Source: Eubacterium maltosivorans (GTDB taxonomy: Bacteria > Bacillota > Clostridia > Eubacteriales > Eubacteriaceae). Taken from it: a DNA stretch of 64,000 nt. Shown in pieces: positions 1 to 8,721 of the stretch; the stretch's first letter is position 1; each line of letters begins with the position of its first letter. The notes beneath the pieces are model-generated. The model was not told the DNA's origin and searched no databases. It worked only from the letters and a program-made list of their open reading frames with translations. Location of the stretch: the NCBI RefSeq assembly GCF_002441855.2, contig NZ_CP029487.1, positions 1,302,001-1,366,000 on the forward strand. Reading direction: 5' to 3'. The position numbers were made by a program, and so were the translations under genes.

Positions 1-3000
1 CGCCGTGACTCAAAAATACATGAAAGAAACTGGTAAGACTCTAGGCGACACCCTCACCATTGAGGAGGACTTAGTGCCCGCTGAGCCAAAGGACAATGCC
101 GGAGACACCGATGAATGGGCCGCGGATTTTGAGGATGAGACTGAAAATCCTGCTTTTGCCAACACCACCTATAAAATCACCGGTGTGGTGCTGGACCCCA
201 TGGACATCAGCAACAACGAGGGCGCCTCTGCCTTCCGCTCTGCCTCCACCACTGATTTCACCTTTTTCGTCACACCCGGGGCTGTTGACAGCGGTATCTT
301 TACTGCTGTTTACCTGACGCTCACAGACAGCCGCGGTCTTATCTGTTACTCCGACGCGTACAAAGACAGCGTCCAGCAGATCATTCAGACCATTGAGTCT
401 GAGATCAAGACCGACCGCGAACAGGCGCGCACCCAATCCGTTTCCAGCGAAGCTGCGGACAAGATCGCTGACGCCGAGCAAAAAATGAACGCGCAGTTTT
501 CAGAGGCTGAGACCAAATTCGACGATGCCGAAAAGGAGCTGGCCCATGGGCGGCAAAAGCTGGAGGACGGCCTGCGGGAGCTCGAGAACGGCGCCCGGGA
601 GCTGGCTGATCAGGAGCAGACCGCCAACGCACAGTTTGAGGACGCCCGACAGAAAATAAACGACGGCTACGCCGAACTCATGGCCAACGCCGCCAGGCTT
701 GAGGATTCCAGCGCCCTGCTGGATGAGGGTGAGACCCAGCTGCGAAAGGGGCGTGAGCTTCTGGCCCAAAAGCAGGCTGAGGTGAACACCCAGCTGCAGA
801 GCGCCCGCGCCCTCCTTGACCAGGAGCAGGCAAAGCTGGAGGCTGCCCAGTCCGATTTAAACGCACAGGCAGAAGCTCTGTCTGCCCAGTTTGGGCCAGC
901 CTGGCCTTCGGGGCAGTGGGACGCCTGGCTCGGGGCTCCCGCGGAATCGGTGGCGGATGCGCAGGCCGCCTTTATGGCTGCCTTCACACCCGTGCTTGAC
1001 GGGGCTGTGCAGGCCATCGACGCTCAGATCGCCGCCCTGGACCCGGACGACCCGGATGACGCCGCCCGTCTGGCGGCACTTCAGGCTCAGAAGGCTCAGC
1101 TTCAGAATCTGCCGGAGGCCATTCCCCGGCTGGCTGGCGGTCTGCGCCAGCTAAGCGAGGGCCGTCTGTCCCTGGATGAAAACCGGACAAAGCTGGAACA
1201 GCAGCAGCGTGAAGCCGACACTCAGTTTAAGTCCACCGCCGAGACATTGGAGGCGAACGCCGCGCAGCTCGCAGCTGCCCGGGCTCAGCTGACTGAGGGA
1301 CGCACCCAGCTGCAAAACGGCCAGAGCCTGCTGGATGCCAGCGCGTCTGAGCTCACCACCCAGGAAGCTAACGCCCGCAGACGGCTGGCAGAGGGGCGCC
1401 AAACCCTGGAAAGTGGACGTCAGGAGCTGGCCAACGGACAGACAGAACTGAATGAAGGACAGGCTGAGCTTACCGAAAAGCGTCAAGAATACGAGGACAC
1501 CAAAGCCAGGGCCGAACAAAAGCTGGAGGACGCCCGGACAGAGCTGGCCGACATCGACACGGCCAAATGGTATGTCCAGGATCGGAGCGCTCTGGGCGGC
1601 TATGCCAGCATCGAGAGCGACGCGGGCTCCATCGAGGCGGTGGGCACAGCCTTCCCCATTGTGTTTCTGGTGGTGGCGGTGCTCATCAGCCTGACTACCA
1701 TCACACGGATGGTAGAGGAGGAACGGGGGCTCATCGGCACTTACAAGGCCTTGGGCTACCGGGACGCTGCCATTTACAGCAAGTATCTGCTATATGCTCT
1801 GGCGGCCTGTCTGGCCGGTGGGATTTTGGGGGACATCTGTGGCTTTATCCTGCTGCCCAAATTTGTGTTTACTATCTTCCAGATGCTCTATATGCTGCCG
1901 GAATACTTGTTCCGGTTTAATCTGCTCTATGGTCTGGGCGGTGTGCTGCTGTTCACGGTCAGCATTTCGGGCGCGGCGGCCATTGCCTGCCGCACCGAGC
2001 TCATCCATATGCCCGCTGTACTCATGTGCCCCAAGGCGCCGCGCGGCGGCTCGCGGGTTCTGCTGGAACGCATCCCGGCAATCTGGAACCGTCTCTCCTT
2101 TTTAAACAAGGTGACCATGCGAAACCTGTTCCGCTACAAAAAAAGACTGTTTATGACGGTGGCGGGCATCATGGGCTGTACGGCCCTGGTGCTCTGCGGC
2201 TTTGCCATTAAAAACTCGGTGAACGACCTGATGCCCAAGCAGTATGAGCACATCTACCAGTACGACCTCATGGCCGTCACCTCCGCCAAGGACAACACCG
2301 AGGTGATGGAGCACCTGTCTGGAGACGACAACATCGCGGACTATGTGAACATACTGACGGGCAATGTCAAGCTCAAAAAAACAGCCGAAGGTAAAGAGGA
2401 AAAGGTGCAGCTCATCGTGGTGCCTGATGGGCATTCCCTCGAGGGTTATATCCATCTCGAAAATACCGATGGCTTTGCGGATTCTCTGCCGGACAGCGGC
2501 GTGCTGATCACCGAAAATGTCTCCCGTATGCTGGGCCTTGGTGCTGGGGATACACTCTTTATCCAGGATGACCAGCTGGTCCAGAAGGAATCAACGGTCT
2601 CGGGAATTGTGCGCAACTACCTTGGCAACGCGGTTTACATGCGCCAAAACATTTATGAGGCAATGTTTGGCACTTACGAGCCCAACGCGGCTCTCGCCCA
2701 TCTCTCAGACGCCTGTGCCGACCAAAAGGCCTACGCCGATACTCTGGGCCGCCAGGATAAAATGCTGTCGGTCACCAGCACTGCCGAGCTCAAAGAAAGC
2801 TTTTCCTCGGCCTTTTCCCTGGTGAACTCAGTGGTTTACCTGATTACCGCCATGGCGGCGGGCCTGGCCTTTATCGTGCTGTTCTCCCTCTCGTCCACCA
2901 ACATATCGGAACGGACGCGGGAGCTGGCCTCCATGAAAGTGCTGGGCTTCTATGACAAGGAGGTTCACCTTTATGTGAATAAGGAAACCCTCATCCTCAC

Positions 3001-3223
3001 CCTCATCGGCATTCTGTTTGGCCTGCCTGTCGGCCGCGCCCTGGGCGGCAGTCTGACTTATGTGCTCAATATGCCTTCGGTCCACTTTGCCGTCTATGTC
3101 GAGCCTGTCAGCTACGCCATCACAGCGCTGATTTCTTTCAGCTTTGCGCTCATCGTCAATCTCATGACCAACAGGACGCTGGATCACATTGATATGATCG
3201 ATTCGCTTAAGAGCGTGGAATAG
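1..3223 (+). CDS. FtsX-like ABC transporter permease, 5'-truncated by window edge
   Basis: The frame is open to the left edge and the visible 1072 residues begin inside an extracytoplasmic domain, so the N-terminal membrane segment is missing; the GTG at 5 is probably not the true start. Residues about 130-540 of the fragment form a very long heptad-rich, Ala/Gln/Glu coiled coil with recurring ELxxGxxEL units. A first FtsX/MacB-type membrane core follows (about 550-660, including the cytoplasmic EERGLIGTYKALGY element). A second core has segments near 715-740 and 940-1055 with the matching ERTRELASMKVLGF element. Two FtsX cores in one chain are typical of large Gram-positive permeases that partner a separate ATPase, presumably upstream. 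The substrate is unknown; cell-envelope stress or peptide handling is inference. Confidence 0.85.
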   Translation, partial: AVTQKYMKETGKTLGDTLTIEEDLVPAEPKDNAGDTDEWAADFEDETENPAFANTTYKITGVVLDPMDISNNEGASAFRSASTTDFTFFVTPGAVDSGIFTAVYLTLTDSRGLICYSDAYKDSVQQIIQTIESEIKTDREQARTQSVSSEAADKIADAEQKMNAQFSEAETKFDDAEKELAHGRQKLEDGLRELENGARELADQEQTANAQFEDARQKINDGYAELMANAARLEDSSALLDEGETQLRKGRELLAQKQAEVNTQLQSARALLDQEQAKLEAAQSDLNAQAEALSAQFGPAWPSGQWDAWLGAPAESVADAQAAFMAAFTPVLDGAVQAIDAQIAALDPDDPDDAARLAALQAQKAQLQNLPEAIPRLAGGLRQLSEGRLSLDENRTKLEQQQREADTQFKSTAETLEANAAQLAAARAQLTEGRTQLQNGQSLLDASASELTTQEANARRRLAEGRQTLESGRQELANGQTELNEGQAELTEKRQEYEDTKARAEQKLEDARTELADIDTAKWYVQDRSALGGYASIESDAGSIEAVGTAFPIVFLVVAVLISLTTITRMVEEERGLIGTYKALGYRDAAIYSKYLLYALAACLAGGILGDICGFILLPKFVFTIFQMLYMLPEYLFRFNLLYGLGGVLLFTVSISGAAAIACRTELIHMPAVLMCPKAPRGGSRVLLERIPAIWNRLSFLNKVTMRNLFRYKKRLFMTVAGIMGCTALVLCGFAIKNSVNDLMPKQYEHIYQYDLMAVTSAKDNTEVMEHLSGDDNIADYVNILTGNVKLKKTAEGKEEKVQLIVVPDGHSLEGYIHLENTDGFADSLPDSGVLITENVSRMLGLGAGDTLFIQDDQLVQKESTVSGIVRNYLGNAVYMRQNIYEAMFGTYEPNAALAHLSDACADQKAYADTLGRQDKMLSVTSTAELKESFSSAFSLVNSVVYLITAMAAGLAFIVLFSLSSTNISERTRELASMKVLGFYDKEVHLYVNKETLILTLIGILFGLPVGRALGGSLTYVLNMPSVHFAVYVEPVSYAITALISFSFALIVNLMTNRTLDHIDMIDSLKSVE

Positions 3224-3303
3224 AAACATGACAGGAATGCACCTTTTCAACCTGTATCCTTCCTTAAATGCACCGAAAATGTATCTATTTTGTATCAAAA
3301 GTA

Positions 3304-3312
3304 TGCTATACT
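3304..3312 (+). promoter_or_regulatory. Extended -10 promoter for the LCP gene
   Basis: TGCTATACT is a TGn-TATACT extended -10 located 73 bases before the ATG at 3385. No good -35 is visible at 17 bp. It sits in the 160-base gap after the permease, so the LCP gene probably has its own transcript. Confidence 0.5.
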
Positions 3313-3384
3313 TAGCAAATCTTAATACATCGGTGCTTGGACTTGTGCATAATTGATACAAGCAGGAACAAAGGAGGTACGGAT

Positions 3385-4500
3385 ATGCGATTAAGGAAAA
3401 AGGTGCTCAGCGTTGTTTTAGTTTGCCTGATCATTCTGATTGGGAGCGGGGCGGTCTACTGCTTCAGCATTTTGCGGGGGATCTCCGGCGACCGGCTGGA
3501 TGCAGATCAGCTCCATATTAACCAAAAGCTGGATAAAGATGTCTCCAATATCGCTGTTTTCGGCCTCGATGGCCGCGATGATATCGACGGTGACCGCTCA
3601 GACACCATCATGCTGGTCACTGTCAATTACAAAACAGGCAATGTCAAGGCTACCTCCCTCATGCGGGACTTAATGGTCAAAATTCCCGAGGGAAAGGAGA
3701 ACAGCGTAAGTTACGAAAAGGTTAATGCCGCCTACGATTACGGAGGCCCCGAGCTGGCCATTCAGACCTTGAATGAAAATCTGGACTTAAACATTTCGGA
3801 CTATGTTTCCATTGACTTTAAATGTCTGGTGGACGTGGTCGACGCCCTGGGCGGGGTTGAAATCAATATTCCCAACGAATCAGTGCTCCACTGGACAAAC
3901 CAGTACATTATGGATGACAATGACAAGGTCGGAAAATCCGACCCGTTTCTTACACAGACCGGTGTCCAGACCGTTACCGGAATCCAGGCTCTGTCTTTCT
4001 GTCGTGAGCGCTATAGTGATAACGACTATATGCGCACCAAACGCCAGCGGGAGGTCTTTGAGAAGATTGCCCAAAAACTTTTTAACAGCGATATTTTTAC
4101 AGACCTCAGCCTCCTCGGCAAGGTTTATCCCTATGTGCAGACCTCGCTGCCGCTTAAGGATATGACAGGCTATGCCAAGACCTTTATGTCACTTAACAGC
4201 AAGACCTTTGACGGCTACAGAGTCCCCCTTGACGATTACTCCCACGGCGATATGATCGACGGGGTCTGGTACCTTGTGCCCGACACGCTGGCCGATAATG
4301 CCATTGTGCTGCACAAGATTTTGTACGGCAATGACTCGGGTTACACCCCCTCGGATGATCTTATGAAGATCAGCGATACCATCGCCGGACAGACTGGAGG
4401 CAAAACCGGCATTACCATTGACACCAGCGCTCCCGTTGAGCGCTATTTGAAGGATTCTGACAATGAAAATGTAGTGGTTCCTGTGGAGGACGCCCCATAA
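3385..4500 (+). CDS. LytR-CpsA-Psr (LCP) family cell-wall glycopolymer ligase
   Basis: LCP proteins transfer undecaprenyl-linked glycopolymers such as teichoic acids or capsule to peptidoglycan on the outer membrane face. The 372-residue protein starts with one transmembrane segment (about residues 7-25), followed by the LCP core with NIAVFGLDGRD, the acidic SDTIMLVTVN strand and the Arg-containing SLMRDLMVKIP element. Later conserved parts are VDALGGVEINIP and the CRERYSDNDYMRTKRQREV Arg cluster. The ATG at 3385 is chosen because AAAGGAGG ends 7 bases before it; an upstream TTG at 3337 lacks such a site. Divergence from the protease gene and a shared terminator isolate it as a single-gene unit. 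Confidence 0.9.
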   Translation: MRLRKKVLSVVLVCLIILIGSGAVYCFSILRGISGDRLDADQLHINQKLDKDVSNIAVFGLDGRDDIDGDRSDTIMLVTVNYKTGNVKATSLMRDLMVKIPEGKENSVSYEKVNAAYDYGGPELAIQTLNENLDLNISDYVSIDFKCLVDVVDALGGVEINIPNESVLHWTNQYIMDDNDKVGKSDPFLTQTGVQTVTGIQALSFCRERYSDNDYMRTKRQREVFEKIAQKLFNSDIFTDLSLLGKVYPYVQTSLPLKDMTGYAKTFMSLNSKTFDGYRVPLDDYSHGDMIDGVWYLVPDTLADNAIVLHKILYGNDSGYTPSDDLMKISDTIAGQTGGKTGITIDTSAPVERYLKDSDNENVVVPVEDAP

Positions 4501-4550
4501 AAAAAGGTATCCCAAAGCGCTTAAGCCGCTTTGCGGATACCTTTTTTATT
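4501..4550. terminator. Bidirectional terminator between LCP and protease genes
   Basis: The arms GGTATCC-AAAGCG and CGCTTT-GGATACC surround a short loop. T-runs follow on both strands, so the hairpin can end both convergent transcripts. Confidence 0.85.
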
Positions 4551-4578
4551 TTATGGTTCTGTCTGGAAAAATGTCCTT

Positions 4579-6819
4579 TTAGTGGCTGCCTTTTCGTTTC
4601 CAGTAAAGGATGCCCAGGCCTGCTGCTAACAGCAGCAATACTGCGGCTGCTCCCAGGACCATGACTGTTCTGTTTTCATCTATTCCGGTTCCAGCGTTTT
4701 TATCGGCGGCGCTGTTTTTTTCTGCTTCTGTTCCATTGCTGCCTGTGCCCGTTTCTTCACCAGCTTCCTGGGCTGCTTTTATCTCAAAACTCAGCCGATA
4801 GGTGCTAACCTCGGTGTTATTGCCCCTTGGCCCTGTGGCCTGGGTGGTAAAAACGAGGCCGTCCTGTAGGAACAGATCCTTTGAAACAGGTGTCTCTGTA
4901 TTTACGGTCTGACCAGCGGCGGTGATCGTCAATGTTCCTTCGCCCTCTGTGGCGGGGGTCAGACGGATGGCCGCTGTGCCCTCAGGCAGCGTTACCTTTG
5001 ACCATTCGGTAACCTGCTGGCTGCCAAGGCTCTGTCCTTCTGCGTTCAACGCTTCGATGGAAAGGCCTGTAAGCGCGAAGCTGTCCACATTGGTGGTGAA
5101 TGCCTTGATCATAACATTGCCGGTCTGCAGGGCATTGCCCTCTTTATCCACGCCATCGGGCCCGTCCTTTGCCAGATCGACCCAGGCGCCCTCCTTATAC
5201 AGGAAGCTCTGACCCTCAACCACATCGGTGATATAACGGACAGTATTTTCCGCGGTCAGGGCGGTAGTCGTTTCATCTTCTGAAGCTACCACTTCCCCGC
5301 TTCCCCGCTCAATGGGCGCGTAGCCGTTTCCGTCTCTGTTTTTGATGGTTTCCACCACTGCAAAGCTTTCACCGGCCTTTAACGGAACTGCTTCTTCAAG
5401 GGCGATGGTATGATAACCCGCGTAGGGCAGGCTCTCGCTTTTCTGTTCTGCAACCAGCTGGCCCGAGGTAGGGTCGGCAGTACCGGCGGCCACTTTATAA
5501 ATCTGGATATCCGCTGTGCAGTCGGGCTCGGCGGTGGTCACAGAGACAGCCTGAAGCAGCTCATCGGCGGCTGCGGTAAACACATTGGCGGTCATGCCGC
5601 TGCAGCCCGCTTCGGATGGCTTCCGGCTGTCTGGCGATTTAAGCCCCAGATAGTCGTACTGATAATTATTATCATAGGCGAACAGGCCGTCTGTATCCGT
5701 ATCGACCTGATAGGAGGTAAAGTCGCAGACAGTCTGGTCGTAGTAGGAGAGATAAAAGTAGCCCTGGCGGTCTACTTGTGCTCTATCCTTATTTTTTTCC
5801 CAAATCTCGTCTGGCAGATCCTCGTAATTGCCCCAGCTGTTTTTGACAATCCACGCGCCGTCGTGTTCGGGCTGACGTCCCTCGTTAAAGTTTGTGGCCG
5901 AATAATTGTCGTCCCAGCCCACAATACTGACCACGTGGTTTGCCATGGCGTACTTATTGACATAGTGAGCCTTGGTTTTCGTGTTCAGATAGCTCCAGTC
6001 CGGTTCCTGTCCCGGAATGGAGACAGCCGCGCAATAGGAAACCTCCACCACGCCGTTTTTCATAATGGCCTGCTTGATGGCCTGGGCGGCTGCCTCTGAA
6101 TAGACATAGCCCGTGTGGTTTTCCTGATCTGTAAAGGTCGCTGTGCCTGGCAGAAAATCGATGTTCTGCACTCTGGCCCCCGACATGGACTGTGAATCCC
6201 GGATAAGGCTGTCTGGCAGGCTCCAGTCTGCATCCATCGATTCAGTATCCCCATCGTTGGCCTGATATGGCGCTGCACTTTCCTCTGCAGGGCCGGACCA
6301 ACTGGTAAGCGTCGTCGCGCTGATATTGCGGTTACCGCCATAGTTGAGCCGCTTCGCAGCATTTTTAAGCGGCTCTATGCCCTCGCCGTGATCTGGCGTG
6401 TACCCAAACCAGGCATGGTAGCGCTCCGAAAAATCGACGTCTTCCGCGGCAATGCCCGTCTTTTTAATATAATTAGATTCAACGACCGACAGCGCGCCAA
6501 AGCTCCAGCAGGTTCCCCAGGGACTCTGCTGCTTGGCGATGGTGACATAGGGCGGCTCCACCGTCCCGTCCCCATTCAGATCGGCTTCCCGGAGATCCAG
6601 CTTATCCGGCAGTGCGCTTCTGGGCGTGATCTGGTTTTTGTCCGCGGGGTAGTTACTGTAGCCGGCTCCTGCCGTATCGCTGCTGTAGCCACCGATAAAC
6701 GCTTCGTTGGGCAAAGGCCCCGCGGCGGCCACGCTGCCGGCCAACAGGGGAAGTGTGACCAGGGTGGTCAACAGGACTTTTCTAAAACGTTTTGGTCGTC
6801 TGTTTGTTTTTGTGTGCAT
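4579..6819 (-). CDS. Membrane-anchored C1 papain-like protease with lectin-like domain
   Basis: A 746-residue secreted protein. A basic signal peptide with hydrophobic core runs through residue about 33 (ending SVAAA). The C1 catalytic domain shows the oxyanion Gln and nucleophile Cys in QQSPWGTCWSFGALS, the His in HVVSIVGWDDNYS and the Asn in WIVKNSWG. After it comes a lectin-like beta domain (about residues 370-500, with DGLFAYDNNYQYDY and aromatic strands) of the type found next to C1 domains in clostridial surface proteases. A low-complexity Glu/Asn/Thr linker leads to a C-terminal hydrophobic helix and YWKRKGSH tail; there is no LPxTG, so it is anchored by the helix. It lies 9 bases downstream of a small membrane-protein gene and is probably co-transcribed. 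Substrates are unknown; nutrient, adhesion or signalling roles are inference. Confidence 0.9.
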   Translation of the reverse strand: MHTKTNRRPKRFRKVLLTTLVTLPLLAGSVAAAGPLPNEAFIGGYSSDTAGAGYSNYPADKNQITPRSALPDKLDLREADLNGDGTVEPPYVTIAKQQSPWGTCWSFGALSVVESNYIKKTGIAAEDVDFSERYHAWFGYTPDHGEGIEPLKNAAKRLNYGGNRNISATTLTSWSGPAEESAAPYQANDGDTESMDADWSLPDSLIRDSQSMSGARVQNIDFLPGTATFTDQENHTGYVYSEAAAQAIKQAIMKNGVVEVSYCAAVSIPGQEPDWSYLNTKTKAHYVNKYAMANHVVSIVGWDDNYSATNFNEGRQPEHDGAWIVKNSWGNYEDLPDEIWEKNKDRAQVDRQGYFYLSYYDQTVCDFTSYQVDTDTDGLFAYDNNYQYDYLGLKSPDSRKPSEAGCSGMTANVFTAAADELLQAVSVTTAEPDCTADIQIYKVAAGTADPTSGQLVAEQKSESLPYAGYHTIALEEAVPLKAGESFAVVETIKNRDGNGYAPIERGSGEVVASEDETTTALTAENTVRYITDVVEGQSFLYKEGAWVDLAKDGPDGVDKEGNALQTGNVMIKAFTTNVDSFALTGLSIEALNAEGQSLGSQQVTEWSKVTLPEGTAAIRLTPATEGEGTLTITAAGQTVNTETPVSKDLFLQDGLVFTTQATGPRGNNTEVSTYRLSFEIKAAQEAGEETGTGSNGTEAEKNSAADKNAGTGIDENRTVMVLGAAAVLLLLAAGLGILYWKRKGSH

Positions 6820-6828
6820 ATTCTCACC

Positions 6829-7266
6829 TCAAATTTGGTCTGGATTGCCCTTGTACTCTGCGCTGCCAAAGCCAAGAATCAGTATAAAAACTGGTCTGAG
6901 TAAAAGCAGACCTACAGTGTAGCCGCCGCCATGCCCAAAAGCCTTTGACAGCTTGTAGGTCTGGATGATCATCAGGACAAAGGACGCCAGCGAAAAAAGG
7001 CTGCTGATGGAGACCAGCGCGCTGTTCGCGGATGCTCCCATAAAGCCGCCGGCCACAATGCACGCCAGGTAAATCCAGAACATGCTCGTTTTCCAGCTGA
7101 TTTTATAAAGAATATAGCTGCTATAAATGGGAATCAGTGATTTCCAGCCAGGCTCGCCTGCTTTTTCGAACAGCTTCCAGCCCGCTACCAAAATAAAAAC
7201 GTACCAGGCTAGGCTCAAAAGCAGCCCAACCATACCAGTTGTCTCATAAAAATAATTGTAGGACAT
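6829..7266 (-). CDS. Small four-helix membrane protein (DUF5684-like)
   Basis: A 145-residue protein with about four hydrophobic helices and the pattern WKLFEKAGEPGWKSLIPIYSSY seen in DUF5684 proteins. The start at 7266 (MSYNYFYE) follows AGAGAG-GTGAAG-like purines; an upstream in-frame start at 7341 would run through the promoter and is rejected. It is the first gene of a two-gene operon with the papain-like protease. Its promoter carries paired LytTR-like half-sites matching those at the adjacent response-regulator gene. Function unknown; a role in maturation, secretion or immunity linked to the protease is speculative. Confidence 0.75.
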   Translation of the reverse strand: MSYNYFYETTGMVGLLLSLAWYVFILVAGWKLFEKAGEPGWKSLIPIYSSYILYKISWKTSMFWIYLACIVAGGFMGASANSALVSISSLFSLASFVLMIIQTYKLSKAFGHGGGYTVGLLLLRPVFILILGFGSAEYKGNPDQI

Positions 7267-7299
7267 TTCTTCACTCTCTTTCTGATTTATTTCATTATC

Positions 7300-7308
7300 A
7301 TTATAACA
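7300..7308 (-). promoter_or_regulatory. Extended -10 promoter of the membrane-protein/protease operon
   Basis: On the minus strand the bases read TGT-TATAAT, a TGn-TATAAT extended -10, 34 bases before the ATG at 7266. The -35 position (7323-7328) reads CTTTTT, a poor match, which suits activator dependence. Confidence 0.6.
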
Positions 7309-7329
7309 TGATTGCAAGCCAAAAAAAGC

Positions 7330-7358
7330 GCAACTCATCACGTTTACACGCAGTTCGT
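7330..7358 (+). promoter_or_regulatory. Paired LytTR-like half-sites, 20-bp period
   Basis: GCAACTCAT (7330-7338) and GCAGTTCGT (7350-7358), each followed by CA, form direct repeats exactly 20 bp apart, just upstream of the -35 position. GCAGTTCGT matches 8 of 9 positions of the known AgrA/LytTR consensus WMMGTTNRK. The same offsets from the -10 occur at the regulator gene's own promoter (9520-9548). Binding is inferred. Confidence 0.6.
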
Positions 7359-7371
7359 CACGCTTTAAAAA

Positions 7372-8721
7372 TTATTCTAAACATAGACTGATTCTTGTCA
7401 CATAAAGCTTGTTTTTCGGGCCAGCGTCCATCTGGCCGTCGTGGGTCTTCACAATGGCGGCCACGCTTTTCATCCCTATCCCGCTGCCGGTTTCTGTGGC
7501 TGACGCCCTGGGATTCAGGCTGTTTTCCATGACAATCACAAGGGAGGCTCCAACGCATTCGGAGTGAAGGTTAATAAAGGGCCTGCCCTCTGTCACCTGC
7601 CGGCAGGCGTTCAGCGCGTTTTCCAGAATGTTTGAGAAGAGGACAGTCAGATCCACAGGGCTGATCCCCGTAAGCTCTGAAAGCGCAATGCGGTGCCTCA
7701 GCTCAATGTCGTTCTTCTGACATAGCTCCAGGTAATAGAGCACAATGTTATTGACCAGATAATTCTGGCATACTGTAGTCTGCGACTGGGCGTCCATACG
7801 CTCCATATAGGTCTGGGTGTAGACCTCTGCGCCTTCGTGATCGCCTCTTTGCAGCATGCTGCCAATCTGACGCATATGGTGTCGCACATCGTGCCGGACA
7901 GCTCGGGCCTGGTCGATATTATCCATCATCTTACGGTAGCTGAGAGCGTCGATTTCGACCTGCTGGGCCAGCCGCTGTGCCTCCTCTTCAGCCTTCGCGG
8001 TCTGGGCGCTCTGTCGCACAATGGAAAAGAAAAGAGCGAATGAAAAAAACACACAGAGACTCAGACTGAAAAAAACAATGAGCATCGGCGGCGTGTAAAA
8101 GGTTCTGGCGCCTGTAACCGCGGCAAAGCTGAAGCCGTAGATAAGCATGAGAAGAATAATCCCTGTCCCGATTTTACGCGTGATGGCAGGCTCCATATTT
8201 TTAAGCGCTGGCCGCACTTGCCTGCGCATAAACGCCGCTGCCGCCGGCACCAGCAGAACATCGAGAGCTATGTAAAAATACAGTGACCCATCCTGCAGCA
8301 GCACGCCGCTTTCCTTGACCTGCCAGGGGTTTATATTACTGTAAAGCGTGCCCAAAGCTGTCGTAAAAGCTGCGTAGGTAAAGCCCATGGCATAGACCAG
8401 AATTTTTTTCATCGCTGTGCTCCGCACACAGTAAAAATAAAGCGCCAGGCAGACGATCATGGTTACAAAACGGACCAGGTTATCCGCTGTCGTGATGGCG
8501 TTATCCCCTGTAAACAGGCTCTCATTCCTGACCAGCACCGCTGTCTCTGCAAGCGAAAGGAGTACCATGCTGACAACTGCCAGAATCGCCAGTCTTTTGG
8601 GGGGCAGGCGATAGTCCTCCCTGTCAAAGGGCAGCAGGCAGATAAAAGCAACAGGCACTACCTGAAACCAGAAGCCCAGCAGATACCGCGCAAACAGATT
8701 CGCATTGAGAAAATCATTCAT
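7372..8721 (-). CDS. AgrC/LytS-like GHKL sensor histidine kinase
   Basis: A 449-residue membrane kinase. The N-terminal about 230 residues hold six or more hydrophobic segments; a short coiled coil then leads to the phosphoacceptor region RHDVRHHMRQIG. The ATP-binding GHKL domain has the N box SNILENALNAC and the G box GSGIGMKSVAAIV. The fold matches AgrC-type sensors that pair with LytTR regulators. Its ATG overlaps the regulator's stop by 4 bases (8718-8721), so the two are translated together and are probable partners. No AgrB/AgrD peptide pheromone genes are visible nearby, so the ligand is unknown. Confidence 0.9.
   Translation of the reverse strand: MNDFLNANLFARYLLGFWFQVVPVAFICLLPFDREDYRLPPKRLAILAVVSMVLLSLAETAVLVRNESLFTGDNAITTADNLVRFVTMIVCLALYFYCVRSTAMKKILVYAMGFTYAAFTTALGTLYSNINPWQVKESGVLLQDGSLYFYIALDVLLVPAAAAFMRRQVRPALKNMEPAITRKIGTGIILLMLIYGFSFAAVTGARTFYTPPMLIVFFSLSLCVFFSFALFFSIVRQSAQTAKAEEEAQRLAQQVEIDALSYRKMMDNIDQARAVRHDVRHHMRQIGSMLQRGDHEGAEVYTQTYMERMDAQSQTTVCQNYLVNNIVLYYLELCQKNDIELRHRIALSELTGISPVDLTVLFSNILENALNACRQVTEGRPFINLHSECVGASLVIVMENSLNPRASATETGSGIGMKSVAAIVKTHDGQMDAGPKNKLYVTRISLCLE

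Noticed and set aside
5410-6099. A 229-codon plus-strand open frame opposite the papain-like protease
   Set aside because: The opposite strand encodes catalytic motifs of the protease in a better frame; the plus frame is a codon-bias shadow.
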